A stretch of 64,000 nucleotides of DNA from Camarhynchus parvulus (Eukaryota > Chordata > Aves > Passeriformes > Thraupidae), in assembly GCF_901933205.1 (NCBI RefSeq), contig NC_044590.1, positions 11,001,501 to 11,065,500 on the forward strand, read 5' to 3'. The position numbers and the translations under genes were made by a program. Within the stretch, counting starts at the first letter, position 1. Each line of letters begins with the position of its first letter. The notes beneath the pieces are model-generated. The model saw only the letters and a list, made by a program, of their open reading frames with translations. It was not told the origin of the DNA and did not search any database. Below are positions 12,554-24,442 of this stretch, in pieces.

Positions 12554-14509
12554 TAGGGGAACAGCTTTGTTTGCTACCCTGAATGACAGTCAGGAGGTTA
12601 TTTTAACAACCCAGTTGATATCTCATGTGTGGCCCACGTTTTTAAAGAAATTGCTCGGAGTCCCTTCACCCTTTCCTGTGATTCTGTTCATTTTACAGCA
12701 TTTCCAGGTCCTGCCCTGCTCTCTCCACCTTCATACATCCCAGCATTTTGCATTGAAAACACAACCACAGAATAATGCACTTGACCTTATACAGGCAGTA
12801 TTTTTCCTATTCCTTTCAAGCGTTTTTTGTAACATCAAAACAGAAAATTCCAATGCAGAAATTTCTAAAGTAGCACGGCTATACCTGAGTTTCAGACTAA
12901 ATTAGCACCTTTGCAATCAAAAACTACATTAATACATTTCCTTTTCTTACCTGCAGCATTCCTATAACAAGAGACAGAGCGTGGCAGAGATTTTAGAGGC
13001 AGAACATCAAACACAAGCCAGAGCTTTGCAATTAGCCTGGCTGAGGGAGGACAGGGAAGGAGGAAAGGAGGCAGATGGAGAGTGGCATTTGCTGTGAGGT
13101 GTTTTGCTGAGTGACACCCAGCACATCCTTACAAGACAGCAATGCTTGCTTTGTATGTGTTTTAGACCTGAATTTTAAAATATGTCGATGTCCTCTGGGT
13201 AGAAATCAGTCTCTAAAGTTTTTGAGTGTGTTAGATGACAACATGGTTGTGGAAGAAAAGGAAGCAAACTCTTTGTCCTGAAGGGTGGCAGAACCAGTGC
13301 CTGTTGTCACCTGCATGTACCAACCCAAACAAGCCATTTATATTAAAAAAAAAAATCCACTTTCTTCCCTCTTATTGCAAATTTCTATCACCAAGATAAA
13401 GGTAAAAGTCAGTTAAGGCACAGATTTTAAGTTAATCCTTCCCAAAAGGAAGGATTCCATCAGAGAAGAGCTTATGTGGGTTTTTTTTCCCTCATTTGAA
13501 CAACACTAACATCTGTAATATCCTGAGACTAAAATGTATTTGAGGTAAAATAGTGATGACATTTGAGGCAACCAGATTAATTAGATCAGACTTCTTGTGC
13601 TTGCTCAGATTCCTCACCTCCTTTCCAACCCTTGTTTTTTTCCTTGTTTGTAGCTGAAAACACAGAACACAAATCATCCTTTCAAACTTGCTCCTACCTT
13701 GATTAAAAAAAAAAGTAGAGGGGAAATAGGTGTTTTACAATTCTAATTCTGTAACTGCTGTGCATATGCCAGAAGTTTGTTCTGACTGTGTCAGCTCATA
13801 CAAGAGCTTGGCCTTATCTGCACAGTGCAGAGATTTGAACAGGTTTAGGAGAGCTTTCAGAAATTCAAATTCTCTGTTTACCACCTGGTAGCATCCTCTG
13901 CTGCTCAGCACACAGCTCCTACCATGCTGATGTACAAACACAGCCCCCTCCTAAAACACAGATATTCCTCCAAAAGGAGGGGTGGAAATTAAAGTCCCAG
14001 CTTTCAGCTTGAGGGGAATGCTTGGGCATTGGGAATGGCAGAAAGGAAAAAGGTTCTTCGCCTCTGTGATGTGAAAGTGTAAGAAAAATCAATCACTGTC
14101 ACCTCAGCAGCCACAGCCCTGGCACACCTGGGTTAACCCATCCACCTGATCCTGAATTATTTCAATATATTTGGGAGTTTGAGCCCTGTTTTAATGCTTA
14201 TTTTTAACACTATAAAGGTGTGCAGGACACTTCAGACCTGCATTTGTGTATTACATGGTGATTACAAGATATTGGCACATAATGATTCAGCCTTGTGGGT
14301 GTGGACATTTCTAAGGGAAACAGAATAAACAGCAAAGTTTGGGAAAATTTAGGAGAAAATTCCCAACACATCACAGTGTAGCTTTTGTCATGATGAGGAA
14401 ACCCCACAGTGCTCCCTTTTCCACCGGGTATCACTCCAGTGAGCATTTCCAAGATAACGCCCAGCTTGCTGGATAGATAACCCCACAGGAAGCAGCATAA
14501 CAGTATTTA

Positions 14510-14745
14510 CATTTATATATACACCCATATATGTGTGTAAATAGAGCTTACAAGTTGTATATAGATATATTTGTATGCTGTATGACAAGTTGCAGGTTTA
14601 TGTGAAGCTACAAGTAGCATAAAATCTATTTACACACACTTCCGTATATATACTTATATACTACATATATATATATATATCTACATATATAAGTAGTGGT
14701 TTTAATTTATATATATGTGTATATATATATGTAGGACATACAGCT
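14510..14745. repeat. AT-rich region with TATA microsatellites
   Basis: Several tatata runs (for example 14668-14684 and 14710-14735) mixed with tgtgtg and acacac. Part may be an old mobile element, but I cannot name one. Confidence 0.7.
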
Positions 14746-16966
14746 ATAGAGGATATAAAAATACACATCCTGACACAAGCCAGTATTTATACAACTTGTA
14801 AATAATATTTTTAAAAAAGCCTGAATTGCCCCAAAGTGGAGGTGCAAAAGGCCAGCAAGATCAAAGTGATATTTAATCCAAATTCCCAGGAATGTCCCAG
14901 GCTGCTGGAGCATCCAGTGCTATTGCCTGCCCCAACACCTGGGCAAGCACAAGGACATAATGACCAAAGAAAATTGCTTTCCAGTGAGGACCACCAAACC
15001 AGGGAAGGGCAAAGCACCAGAAAGTGATTTCAGTGCTTAGGTTGTTTCAAATTGGATGGAACGTGTCAGGAAAACATTTCATTTCCATCTTTCCACTGCA
15101 TTTGCCAAAGAGGTTAAATCCATCTGCAATACCCTTTTTTTCAGGTTGTCCCCCAGGTTCAAAGGGTGCAGCGTGCTCTTATCAACCCCTCAGAGCTGGC
15201 TTTGGGACTGATAACTTCTAAGCCTCTCCTTTTCTCATAAGTGTGTGAAAGAGCGAGAAAATTGCAAATAATTACATCCTGAAGTGATGGAGTTATCTCC
15301 CTAAAAATCCAGTACAATTCCCAGGAAGAAATGTTCCCCTCTGATCTCCTCATGGACCCTGCTTTCCAATGCTTGCCACTGCTCCCACACTTTCACACAT
15401 GGTCCACAGCAGGAAAATTACTTTAAAAGCTGCAGACAAAAAAGAAAACATAGCAGAATCCAAGAAAGGGAATTTTTTGCCCACATCCTGATGCAGGTAC
15501 GTAATTGTGACATTATTCAACATCCTTTCAGCCCCCAAATTGTTAAAAGAACAGGTACTGACAGAGATCTGTTCTCTTCCAGCCAGCTACTCTCTGCTTT
15601 ATATTTCTGCAGTGTTAGTCTGTCTTTTTAGCCTGGTCCTATGGTTTTCCAGCTGCAATTTGCACAAATTAAATCTCCAGACTTGCAAAGTTGATTCATG
15701 TAATCAGCAGCAGCAGCAGGAGTTTGTCAAAGAGAATTATTTGCATGTTTACAGCCCAAATTGAGTTTTGACTTAATACTTGTCCATGGTACAATGGAAG
15801 TTTTTGCAGCTGTTCTGTCCAAAAAAAAAAACGGTGGGAGGATGAGGAAGGGGATAATTTGCCTTGGACCCACAGTTGAGGGTGGGAGGATGGTGAGAGG
15901 CTGCACCTTATCTGAGAGGTGTGGAGGCGGCCTTGGCCCCCTTGCTTCTCATTTTCCATCCCTGAGCTTGGGCCAAGCCCCAGATTCGCATTTGAGTCCT
16001 GCAGGGTGATAGGAATTCTAGAGGTAGGGGGTTTTTTTGCAACACCTGGTAGGAAAATGTCATTTTTAGACAGTGAAGCCTGAATTGAGCCATATTCAAA
16101 CAAAAGGATCACGTACCAGTAACACAGCAAGCAGTGAGCACACATAGCAGGTCTCATTCGTTATAAAATACTTTCAGGCTCTAGACTTTGGTGTAAAAAT
16201 GTTACTGAAGCAGAATAGTGGCACTTGGCTCTTTTTTCTGCAGCACAAGAGGAAGCAGCAGCTCTCAGTGTTGTGCAGATGGGTTACAGGGCGTGTGGAT
16301 GACTGGCATGACTGGAAGGAATAAATCCCTCCCCAAACATCAAACCAGCCTTTCCCCTGTACCACACAAAATTCTTCAGCAAAGTTTCTGTCTGCAGCAA
16401 TGGAGACAGTGCTACAACTGGTATGGAATAAGCAAAAAACAAATCCATAAAAAGCAACATAATTTCTATGCACAGCTTCTGGAAAAAAAAAAGCATTTTC
16501 CTTAGGATCCAGAGCAGACACAAAGCAAACCAAGTGCTTATTTGGGATTTTGATATTAATTTTGACTCAGGCCACAGCTAATCCCTCACATCCCAAGAGA
16601 CTCAGGAGCCAGTATCAGGTGTTGTGATGTTCTCCTGTTAGAGGCTGAGCTGGGAACTGGCTGATTACAAGGGGTGAACGTGCACGTTCAGCCGCGTGGT
16701 GCAATTATAATTCAACTGCGTGTACACACAGGCACAGAGAACTGGGGTTGCTCATTACCTCCTTTGTCAGAGCCTATTTTTCTTTGCAAGATTGTTCCTA
16801 TAGCACCAGAATAAACAATAATTTTGGATCTTTGCACATCCACCAGCATTTTCCTAGACAAGCCATTCTTTCATTGTCAGCACTCTGGGCTGTGCAATCT
16901 CTGCTGATAGAGATTTGTAGTCATGCTGGGTTTGGATGCTCAGCTTTTGGGAGGAGGTAACAGAAT

Positions 16967-17455
16967 TATTGAATATTTTAGGATGGAAGTGACCTTTAAA
17001 AGCCACCTAATCCAATGCCCCTGCAAAAAGTGGGGTCCTCTGTGACAGTGTTCACAGACGTCTCAGGTTGAGGGAAGAGACGAGGATCTGACTCCATGTT
17101 TCAGAAGGTTTGATTTATTATTTTATGACATATATTACATTAAAACTATACTAAAAGAATAGAAGAAAGGATTTCATCAGAAGGTTAGCTAAGAATAGAA
17201 TAGGAAGGAATGATAACAAAAGCTCGTGTCTTGGATTCTCTGTCCGAGCCAACTGGGCTGTGATTGGCCATTAATTAGAAACAATAACATTGGCTAATCA
17301 AAGATTCACCTGTTGCATTCCACAGCAGCAGATAATCAATGTTTACATTTTGTTCCTGAGGCCTCTCAGCTTCTCAGGAGGAAAAATCCTAACGAAAGGA
17401 TTTTTCATAAAAGATGTCTACGACAGTCCACTAGGCCAGGTTGGTGAGAGGACAC
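16967..17455 (-). mobile_element. CR1 copy split by a family C LTR
   Basis: The left part reads aggatggaagtgacctttaa, then aagccacctaatccaatgcc. The right part, after 17425, continues ccactaggccaggttggtga, where the CR1 consensus as I know it has a similar phrase. Confidence 0.7.
17041..17425 (-). mobile_element. Solo LTR (family C), 385 bp, inserted in a CR1 copy
   Basis: Inverted copy of 29116-29501: starts tgtgacagtgttcacag and ends aagatgtctacgaca. The flanks gtcctc (17035-17040) and gtccac (17426-17431) form a 6-bp duplication with one change. CR1 sequence runs on both sides. Confidence 0.9.
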
Positions 17456-17465
17456 AGGTGAGTGC

Positions 17466-17484
17466 ACACACACACACACAGAGA
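17466..17484. repeat. Short CA microsatellite
   Basis: About eight ca units (cacacacacacaca), followed by further ca-rich sequence. Confidence 0.8.
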
Positions 17485-18355
17485 TACACACATAATCACT
17501 TCCCTGATCAAACAGGTTCATCTCCAGGATTGATGCACAGAACTGGGCTGTGTCAAATCCTGAATGGAGGTTCTTTCTGTCTGTGCTCTTGGCATGCTCA
17601 GCTGGAGTGTTAGAAGTCCTACAAGGACTGTATGGATGGAAAAAGTCTGAGCCAAGTTCAAATTCAGGTCATTACTTGGAAGAAAAATCTATCCAGGTAT
17701 CACATCACAGTTCCATGCTCAGGCACTGGATCAGGAAAGGACATTGTAAATTCATCATTTTGTGTACCACCAACACAAGTTTCTCAACAAGCAATGGTAA
17801 ATCCATAGTGAATCTGAGAGCTGAACTCAATGCAACAGACTCAGGAAATAACTGCTGCCTTCTCCCACCTTCCCAGCACACTCAGCCATGATATATAAGG
17901 GAAAGGATGCTCCCAGGAACACCTCTGGAAATTTCAAATAAAAGGGTATTTAGTACAAGCTCTTCAGTCTCTTGATCCTGCACAGACCAAGGATCACATT
18001 CATCCTGCTAAGCAGATTATTGCTGGAAACTTCTGGGTTTATCTATCTCTAGAATCAAGCTCTGTATGTTTCACTGATTTTTCTATGCAAGCCAGGCTGT
18101 ATCTCACAGTTGTTTTAGAGACAAGCATTTAATATGTAATAAAAAAGCTATTTCACCACATTGCTGAAAATTCCACCAGGTTATAGTTTATCTTAACAGT
18201 CTATCATTTACAATGCACTAATAAAGGGCTATAAATATTATATTGGTTTTGGCATAAAGAGTACATTATTAGTGTTTATAAACACATCAGTAAATGTTAC
18301 AGACTTTTAAGTAACCCCATTGACCTGTAACATAAAAGCCCTGTAGCTACTGATT

Positions 18356-18386
18356 CACAATATATATATTTATATATATATATAAA
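18356..18386. repeat. TA-rich microsatellite
   Basis: An imperfect TATATA run after cacaatatatatatttatat. Confidence 0.8.
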
Positions 18387-19009
18387 CACTTTATGGATAA
18401 ACCTTTACAAGCCATTTATAAAACCACTCTTAGTGAGAAATATGACGCACTCCCAAACAGACACAGAAATAACTCACAAGGAAACAAGGTCATTATGAGG
18501 AAGACTAAAAGTCTATTTATTTGGTTCAGCTTCTGCAAATTAAAGTTCTACCACAGAAAAATTAACACAGAGTAGAATTTTAAGTTGATATAATAAAATA
18601 AATAGAAATTAATATAAATAAAGGAGATTTTTCAATTGTTTTTCAAATATGTGACTCAACAAAAGAAGAAGAGAACCTGAAATGGCCAAGATAGATAGAT
18701 CAGAAGGATTTCCAAGTACAAGCAAGAAGCATTAAATCTGTTCCTTCTGTCTTTATGCCATTTCATTTATGGCATAAGTCATTTTCCTGCAGGTATCTAT
18801 TGATAAGGGACACCTCACATCTCACATAAAGCAGCCATCTCAAAATTAGTTGCCCAAATTGGTGTTTGTCCCTGAGCTAACTCAAACAGGGGAGCAAAAC
18901 AGGCCCATTCAAGGGACAATCCAACCCTTGTGCCTCAGGCTGCTTTATCCAAGACAAACTCACCCTCTGGAGAGACCTTTTCTCATCATCAGTGTTCCTT
19001 CTCTAGGGC

Positions 19010-19312
19010 TGGACAACTTGGTGTCTTCTCCTGCGCAACAAGTGATAGGACAAGAGGAACTGGCCTCGAGGTTGTGCCAGGGGAGGTTTAGGTTGGAAAT
19101 TAGGAAAAATTGCTCCAGGAAAAGGGTTCTCAAATCCTGTAACAGGCTGCCCAGAGCAGTGGTGGAGTCACCATGCCTGGAGGGATTTAAAAGCCATGTG
19201 GATGTGGCACTGGGGACATGGGTTAGTGGTGGCCTTGGCAGTGCTGTGGGAATGGTTGGACTTGAGGGTCTTAAAGGTCTTTTCCAATCTAAACAATTTT
19301 GTGTTTCTAACC
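19010..19312 (+). mobile_element. CR1 3' fragment
   Basis: CR1 tail: ggaggtttaggttggaaatt, aggctgcccagagcagtggt, gacatgggttagtggtggcc and gtcttttccaatctaaac. Confidence 0.88.
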
Positions 19313-19509
19313 ATCATATAAGCAACCAAGCCTGAGTAAGTCCCAGCTTTGGAGTCAGCTGGAAAACAACAGCTGCATGCTCAGCTCAGTGTGGGAACTG
19401 ATATTTAAAGGTTCAGCTTGTGAGACAAAGATCTGCAGCTCAGGCAGAGAGTGTTTGTCAAACCTGGCAGAGCCTGCAGCAGGAGCAGGACGGGATCCTG
19501 GCTGCCAAG

Positions 19510-19701
19510 GGATGGATGGATGGATGGATGGATGGATGGATGGATGGATGGATGGATGGATGGATGGATGGATGGATGGATGGATGATTGATGTATCCAT
19601 GGATGATGGATGGATGGATGATGGATGGATGGATGGATGGATGGATGGATGGATGGATGGATGGATGGATGGATGGATGGATGGATGGATGGATGGATGG
19701 A
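19510..19701. repeat. GGAT tetranucleotide array, interrupted
   Basis: Two pure runs of ggat (about 19510-19583 and 19624-19701) are separated by a block of altered units near 19583-19623 (gattgatgtatccatggatg). Both strands stay open across it (MDGW and IHPS repeats), which explains the long frames seen there. Confidence 0.97.
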
Positions 19702-20445
19702 AAAGCAGCTGCTGGCTGCAGGCAGGGGCTGACCTGGATGAAATACCTGTGGATTCACACCTTGGCACACATCAGCACAGCAACAGGAACAGGGGGTGGA
19801 ACACTTTAAACCCCAGTGGGTTTTGGGCTTTTCCATCTGTCCTGTCCTCCCCAGCAGCTTTATCCCATCGTTATCCTTGTGCTGGGCAGATGAGGGGACA
19901 GAAGGGTGAACCTGGGGCTGTTGCTCAGTGCTGGTTTTTATAAGACCATCTGGAATATGGCAGAGCTGTCTCTGCTGTTTACCTTCCCTAAATGCAACCT
20001 GTTGTTAATATCAAGTGTCAGCAAAATATTGTGGATGAAGTGCCAAGCTGAACTGTAATTAATCACTGTGTTTCTGTTACACAGTTGGGACTCTCAGTAA
20101 AACTTCCCCTCAGACAGTTCAGTGAGGAGCTTTTCTTTGGTATCAACTTCTTTTAATACTCTCCCTAGTATAGCAATAACTCTGATGGGTGTTTCTTACA
20201 GTCTGACCTCATTATGATGAACTCTTCAAACAAACAGTTGTATCTGAATGCTCACCACAATTAAGGTGGGGAATTTGCTTCATCGGGCCAATAAAAAAAG
20301 CAAAACAGCCATATCTGAGCCAAACACCCAGAGCAGAAACAGCTTTTTTCATGGCAATGAAGAATTTAAAATTAAATATTTTCAAAAGAAAATAAGGATA
20401 CAGAAAGGAATAGTAAATTACAGTTCCAAGGTATATGTATAGTGC

Positions 20446-20520
20446 TTTAATCATAGATAATCCTGAGTTGGAAGGGGCCCACAAGGATCATTGACTCCAG
20501 ATCCTCTAACAAAAACAGGA
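20446..20520 (-). mobile_element. CR1 terminal scrap
   Basis: Reads taatcatagataatcctgag, ttggaaggggcccacaagg and gactccagatcctc, the inverted CR1 end. Confidence 0.65.
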
Positions 20521-20924
20521 ACCATGTATTCTTGTTAATAAGACTTATTTATTTTTTTTTCCAGTAATGGACAATGCCTAAAAGAGCAGTTCTTACCACA
20601 GCTGGTTTCTACGGGTGGTGCATGGCTAGACTCCCCTGTTTTGACACCCTAAGCTGTGAATCTCAATGCACTCCTGCTTGTGTTCTTGGAATAAAGAGGT
20701 TTTCAGAGCAGGGCAGCCTCATCTACTGCCTTTGCCACAATCTGCTGCTTGGCACTGACTGAAGGTGCCAAGCACTGCCTTGGGTATCTGTTGATGAACA
20801 CGTGTGGGAAATGTGTGCTAGGAAATGTGTGAAAGCACTCACTGCTGATACCCATATCCACTGTTTGGGTCTGGCAGCACAAAACATCTGCACAAAATCC
20901 CTTCCATGTCTGTGTCGCTTGGTT

Positions 20925-21296
20925 TGTTCAGCGTGGAGAGGAGGAGGTGAGGGGAGACCTCACTGAGGTCTTCAACATCCTCACAAGGAGCAGAGGAGGG
21001 GCAGCTCCCAGCTCTTCAGTGCTGTCACCAGTGGCAGAACTCAATGAAATGGCACAGAACTGTTTGGGGAAGGTTTAGGTTGGATACCAGGGAAAGGCTC
21101 TTCCCCAGAGGTGCTGGCACTGCCCAGGCTCCCCAGGGAATGGGCACGGCCCCGAGGCTGCCAGAGCTCCAGGAGCTGCCAGGGATGCCCAGGGTGAGGC
21201 TGTTGGGGTGTCTGGGCAGGGACAGGAGCTGGGTGATCTTGTGGGTCCCTCCCAGCTCAGGACATTCCATGATTCTGTGATTTCTGTGGTTCTGTG
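20925..21296 (+). mobile_element. CR1 3' fragment
   Basis: CR1 tail with ggtttaggttggataccagg, gaaaggctcttccccagagg and ccatgattctgtgatttctg, ending in the short tandem attctgtg terminus. Confidence 0.88.
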
Positions 21297-21879
21297 TCAC
21301 GGTTTAGCCCCAGCAACAGCCAAGCCCCACGTGGTCGCTCACTCACCCCTGTCCAACTGGATCAGGGAGGGAGTGGGAAGGGTAAAAGCCAGAAAGCTTG
21401 TGGGCTGGGATAAAGACACAGAAATCAAAAGCTGTGCAAGCAAGGAGAAAGCAAAACAAGGAGTTCAGTCCTCATTTCCATGGCTGGGCAGGTTCAACCA
21501 TCCTCAGGAGAGCAGGGCCCCATCAGACTAATTAGTTACTTGGGAGGAAAAACACCATCTCTCCAAATGCCTCCAAAGCTCTCCCTTTTCTTTCTTCCTC
21601 TCCCACTTTATGCATGATGTCACATGGTCTGGGACTTGCTTTTGGTCAGTTTGGGTCAGTTTGGGTTGCATGTCCTGCCTGTGCCTCCTCCCAGCCTCCA
21701 ACACACCCCCAGCCCCTCTCCAGCTGACTGTACGAGGAAAGCCCTTGGCTCCGTGCAATCCCTGCTCAGCAAGAACAAAAATATCTGTATTATCAACCCT
21801 GTGTTCAGCACAAATACAAACCCCAGCCCCAAACCAGCCTCTGGGAAGGGATTAACTCTACCCCAGCTGAACCAGCACA
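21295..21879 (-). mobile_element. Solo LTR, about 585 bp, abutting a CR1 tail
   Basis: Starts tgtcacggtttagcccc and ends ctctaccccagctgaaccag followed by caca. These are the ends of a widespread avian LTR type. It follows directly on the CR1 terminal repeat at 21296 and lies beyond the inferred 3' end of PTPRT. Orientation is inferred from recall of the family and is not certain. Confidence 0.7.
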
Positions 21880-22317
21880 GTCCATCTATAGAAACTACCA
21901 GAAAAATCTCAGGAACCTATCAGCAATTGTCATTCAGCACTGAGTACCAAGGAAACAATACAGTAATACCTGTTAGAGAGAAAAAGTTGCAAAAACATGC
22001 TTTGCTCTAACCCATGCTGCTAAGACTGTAATTTTCAAAACTACTTAGCTCACATCCACAGGCTTTCTGAGAGGACTGACACAAAATCTGCAGCTAGGCT
22101 GAAGTGCCTGCTGAATTCTCTTTTTTGCTCTTCATCTCCTGAATGACAACCATGATGCAAAGCCCATCACTGTGACAAGATGCTGGTCTTATTTTTTGTC
22201 ATGCAATCACCCCATCATTTCCAGCAGCGCTGCTCACAATGCCTTGCCTCCTCTAAGTCCAAAGAAAAGGCACAAGTACAAGAGTCTCTTAGTAAAACAT
22301 TAATCTCAGATCACAGA

Positions 22318-22323
22318 TTTATT
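22318..22323 (-). promoter_or_regulatory. Candidate distal polyadenylation signal AATAAA for PTPRT
   Basis: Minus-strand AATAAA in the context CATAAAATAAATCTGTG. A TGT/T-rich stretch lies about 30-55 bases downstream, at roughly 22290-22265. A minus-oriented LTR starts about 0.4 kb further on, so no other gene-like sequence competes for this signal. Confidence 0.5.
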
Positions 22324-23351
22324 TTATGGATTTGCAACACAGCCCATATTACAAACATTGTCTGGGAACATTTACAAGAATAAATAAGATGGACTCGCAG
22401 TTGTAAAAAAAAGATTACACTTCACTGTAATGTACAGTCAAAAAATATATCTGATATTCATTGACTTGACATTATTTACCTTCCTTCTTTTAAGCTAGAA
22501 AGAAAAGACACTGAATGCACAGTGTTGAGAGTTTTGTATTTATATTTTTTTCCTTTTTTTTATTTTTCATACGTGCTTTATCTATCAAACATCCAAACTG
22601 TACAAGTGAGTTTCACCAGTAATCCATAAAGGCCGAGGGGGAGCAGAGGGGGCGGCACCGCATCAGCAGAGACTCCTCTCATGCAGCACTCCTCCCTGCC
22701 CAAAAACACATCCAGGGAGCTGGGATGGCACACTGCTCAGCCAGAGGCAGCCACTGCCCTCTGAGGAGGTGACAAGGCTGGCAAGAAGCGATGCTGGCAC
22801 ATTTGGGTGCCCACAGGAGATTAAATTGGGGCAGGAGTGAATTCTGTCACTGCGGTTAGTCAGGGTGGGTTAAGGGGGGTGTTAAGGATGCAGCTCAAAC
22901 TTTTGGCATAGAAGTACAGTGTTTAAATGCTGGCAATGCAAGAAAGGGCTAGAAGGGCAATGAGGGGGTAATTCCAGTTCTGCTCCAGGTACATGGAAGC
23001 CCAGCACATGAAGTTTGGTTTGACTGTCAGCAGGGTGAAACACTGAGCACTGTTTGTCCTGGGGAGTCTCAGAGTACCTAAATTCATGGAAACTTGTAAT
23101 AGTGCTGGCCCCACTACCTCTTCCACCCCCCAAAACACACTCCTTTCAATCATTTCACACAAAGAAGAGTTCCTGGGGATTTCCTCACTGAAAGATGATG
23201 TACTCACACAAGGAAATCCATCCACAGTGCAACACACTTGAGGTGTCTCACAGGTTGTCCCAAAGGGTGGCATTTCAGGGTAACAGATCTCCACTGAAAC
23301 ACTCCTGCTGTGACAGTTGCCCCCATTAAAGGAACCACTAATATCAAGACC

Positions 23352-23410
23352 AATCCTGATATTTCATATATAGATACCTCTTGGGTACCTATATATGAAA
23401 TATCAGGATT
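23352..23410 (-). ncRNA. 27-bp stem, 5-nt loop hairpin in presumed 3' UTR
   Basis: Arms 23352-23378 and 23384-23410 are inverted copies differing at one position (23374 A against 23388 C), around a loop at 23379-23383. As plus-strand RNA this gives an A-C mismatch. As minus-strand RNA, the PTPRT sense, it gives a U-G wobble, so the stem pairs along its full length. The 5-nt loop is short for a microRNA precursor, so a structural 3' UTR element or the remains of a palindromic mobile element are equally possible. Confidence 0.55.
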
Positions 23411-24436
23411 TGTCCCTAAGGGACACCAACAGCATTTTCACCCTGTACCTCCAGAGTGCCATGGACTGGTTCATGTTTGTACTGCTCAGAAACAGCTCAT
23501 TGAATTGAATTCCAAGAAAAACCATTTTAGCTTGTTCTTTTCCTTTTTCATCCTTTTAAATTTTTTCCCCCCTGCCAGGAAACACTATGGGAACACCAGC
23601 ATCTGGCATTCAGTCTGCTGCACTAGTTTGTCTTTTAAGGCTCAGGTTGAAAACAGAATAGTGGTGGAAAATCTGCTGCATGAACTGGGATGAGGATGGA
23701 AAGACTGATTTAGATCCCTCATGTTTTTACAAACTGGAAAAGCTGCCAGGTTTTCACATTCTGCTAGTCCAACATTAAACTGTAGGATATTCTGAGCATA
23801 GTTTATTTTTTTTTTTACAAGGGAAACTTTTAAAATATTTTAACACAGCAGTTAATGGTTATAGACTAGAGGTCACTGGAAGTCAGCATGTTTTTGCCTC
23901 TTTTTTTTCCTTTCCATCACACTCTGTACCACCAGGATTTGGTGGTATATGAAAATGTATGATTCTGCTTGACAGTTTGAGCAAATTGTACATTCTTCAA
24001 GTATGCATATGAGGGAGATGATTGATACCTTTTCCAAGTCAATGAACAGATAATACATGATGGATTTTCCTTGTGGTCCTTGCCAAAACGGCAGAAATTG
24101 GGCTTTGCTCGCTGTGCTGTTGGCTCACCCTCGAGGAAAAAGAGCTGGAGGTATTTTTGGGAACAGGGAAAGAAAGAGCACTTGCATTGAAATTGTGTAT
24201 TATGTATGTATGGCTATAGAAGACTGCAATCTAAATAAGCAGGAGCACAGGAGGGTTAACAGAATCCTCATTGCTCACATCTGTCTCTCTGACTTAGCTG
24301 GCTCCTCCTGTTCCTCTGTCTGGGCAGGGCAGCTGCAGTGCTTTGTTCTGCCCTCACACAGCAGGAATATGGAATTTTTGACCCAATGGCAGTGGTTATG
24401 CTGAATAAATGTTGCCACTTTTGCCACATGGCCCCC

Positions 24437-24442
24437 TTTATT
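24437..24442 (-). promoter_or_regulatory. Possible proximal polyadenylation signal AATAAA
   Basis: Minus-strand AATAAA inside the inferred 3' UTR, just after a run of T (minus strand). It would shorten the 3' UTR by about 2.1 kb. There is no independent support for its use. Confidence 0.2.

Larger units (their letters stand above)
1..22294. other. Downstream flank of PTPRT, no supported gene
   Basis: Apart from the repeats listed separately, nothing could be supported in 1-1764, 2468-4825, 5529-7782, 7933-8466, 9018-9744, 10001-11933, 12554-14509, 14746-16966, 17485-18355, 18387-19009, 19702-20445 and 20521-20924. Open frames there are short, often overlap on both strands, lack domain resemblance and have no convincing splice partners. 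The longest, 208 codons on the minus strand at 11069-10443, shows no motif. In vertebrates PTPRT is followed by a gene-poor stretch, which fits. Confidence 0.6.

Noticed and set aside
19355..19943. Frames rich in MDGW or IHPS repeats
   Set aside because: They are produced by the GGAT tetranucleotide array on the two strands.
23352..23410. Calling the 3' UTR hairpin a microRNA gene
   Set aside because: The stem is long enough, but the 5-base loop is too short for a usual precursor and nothing shows processing, so only a hairpin is reported.
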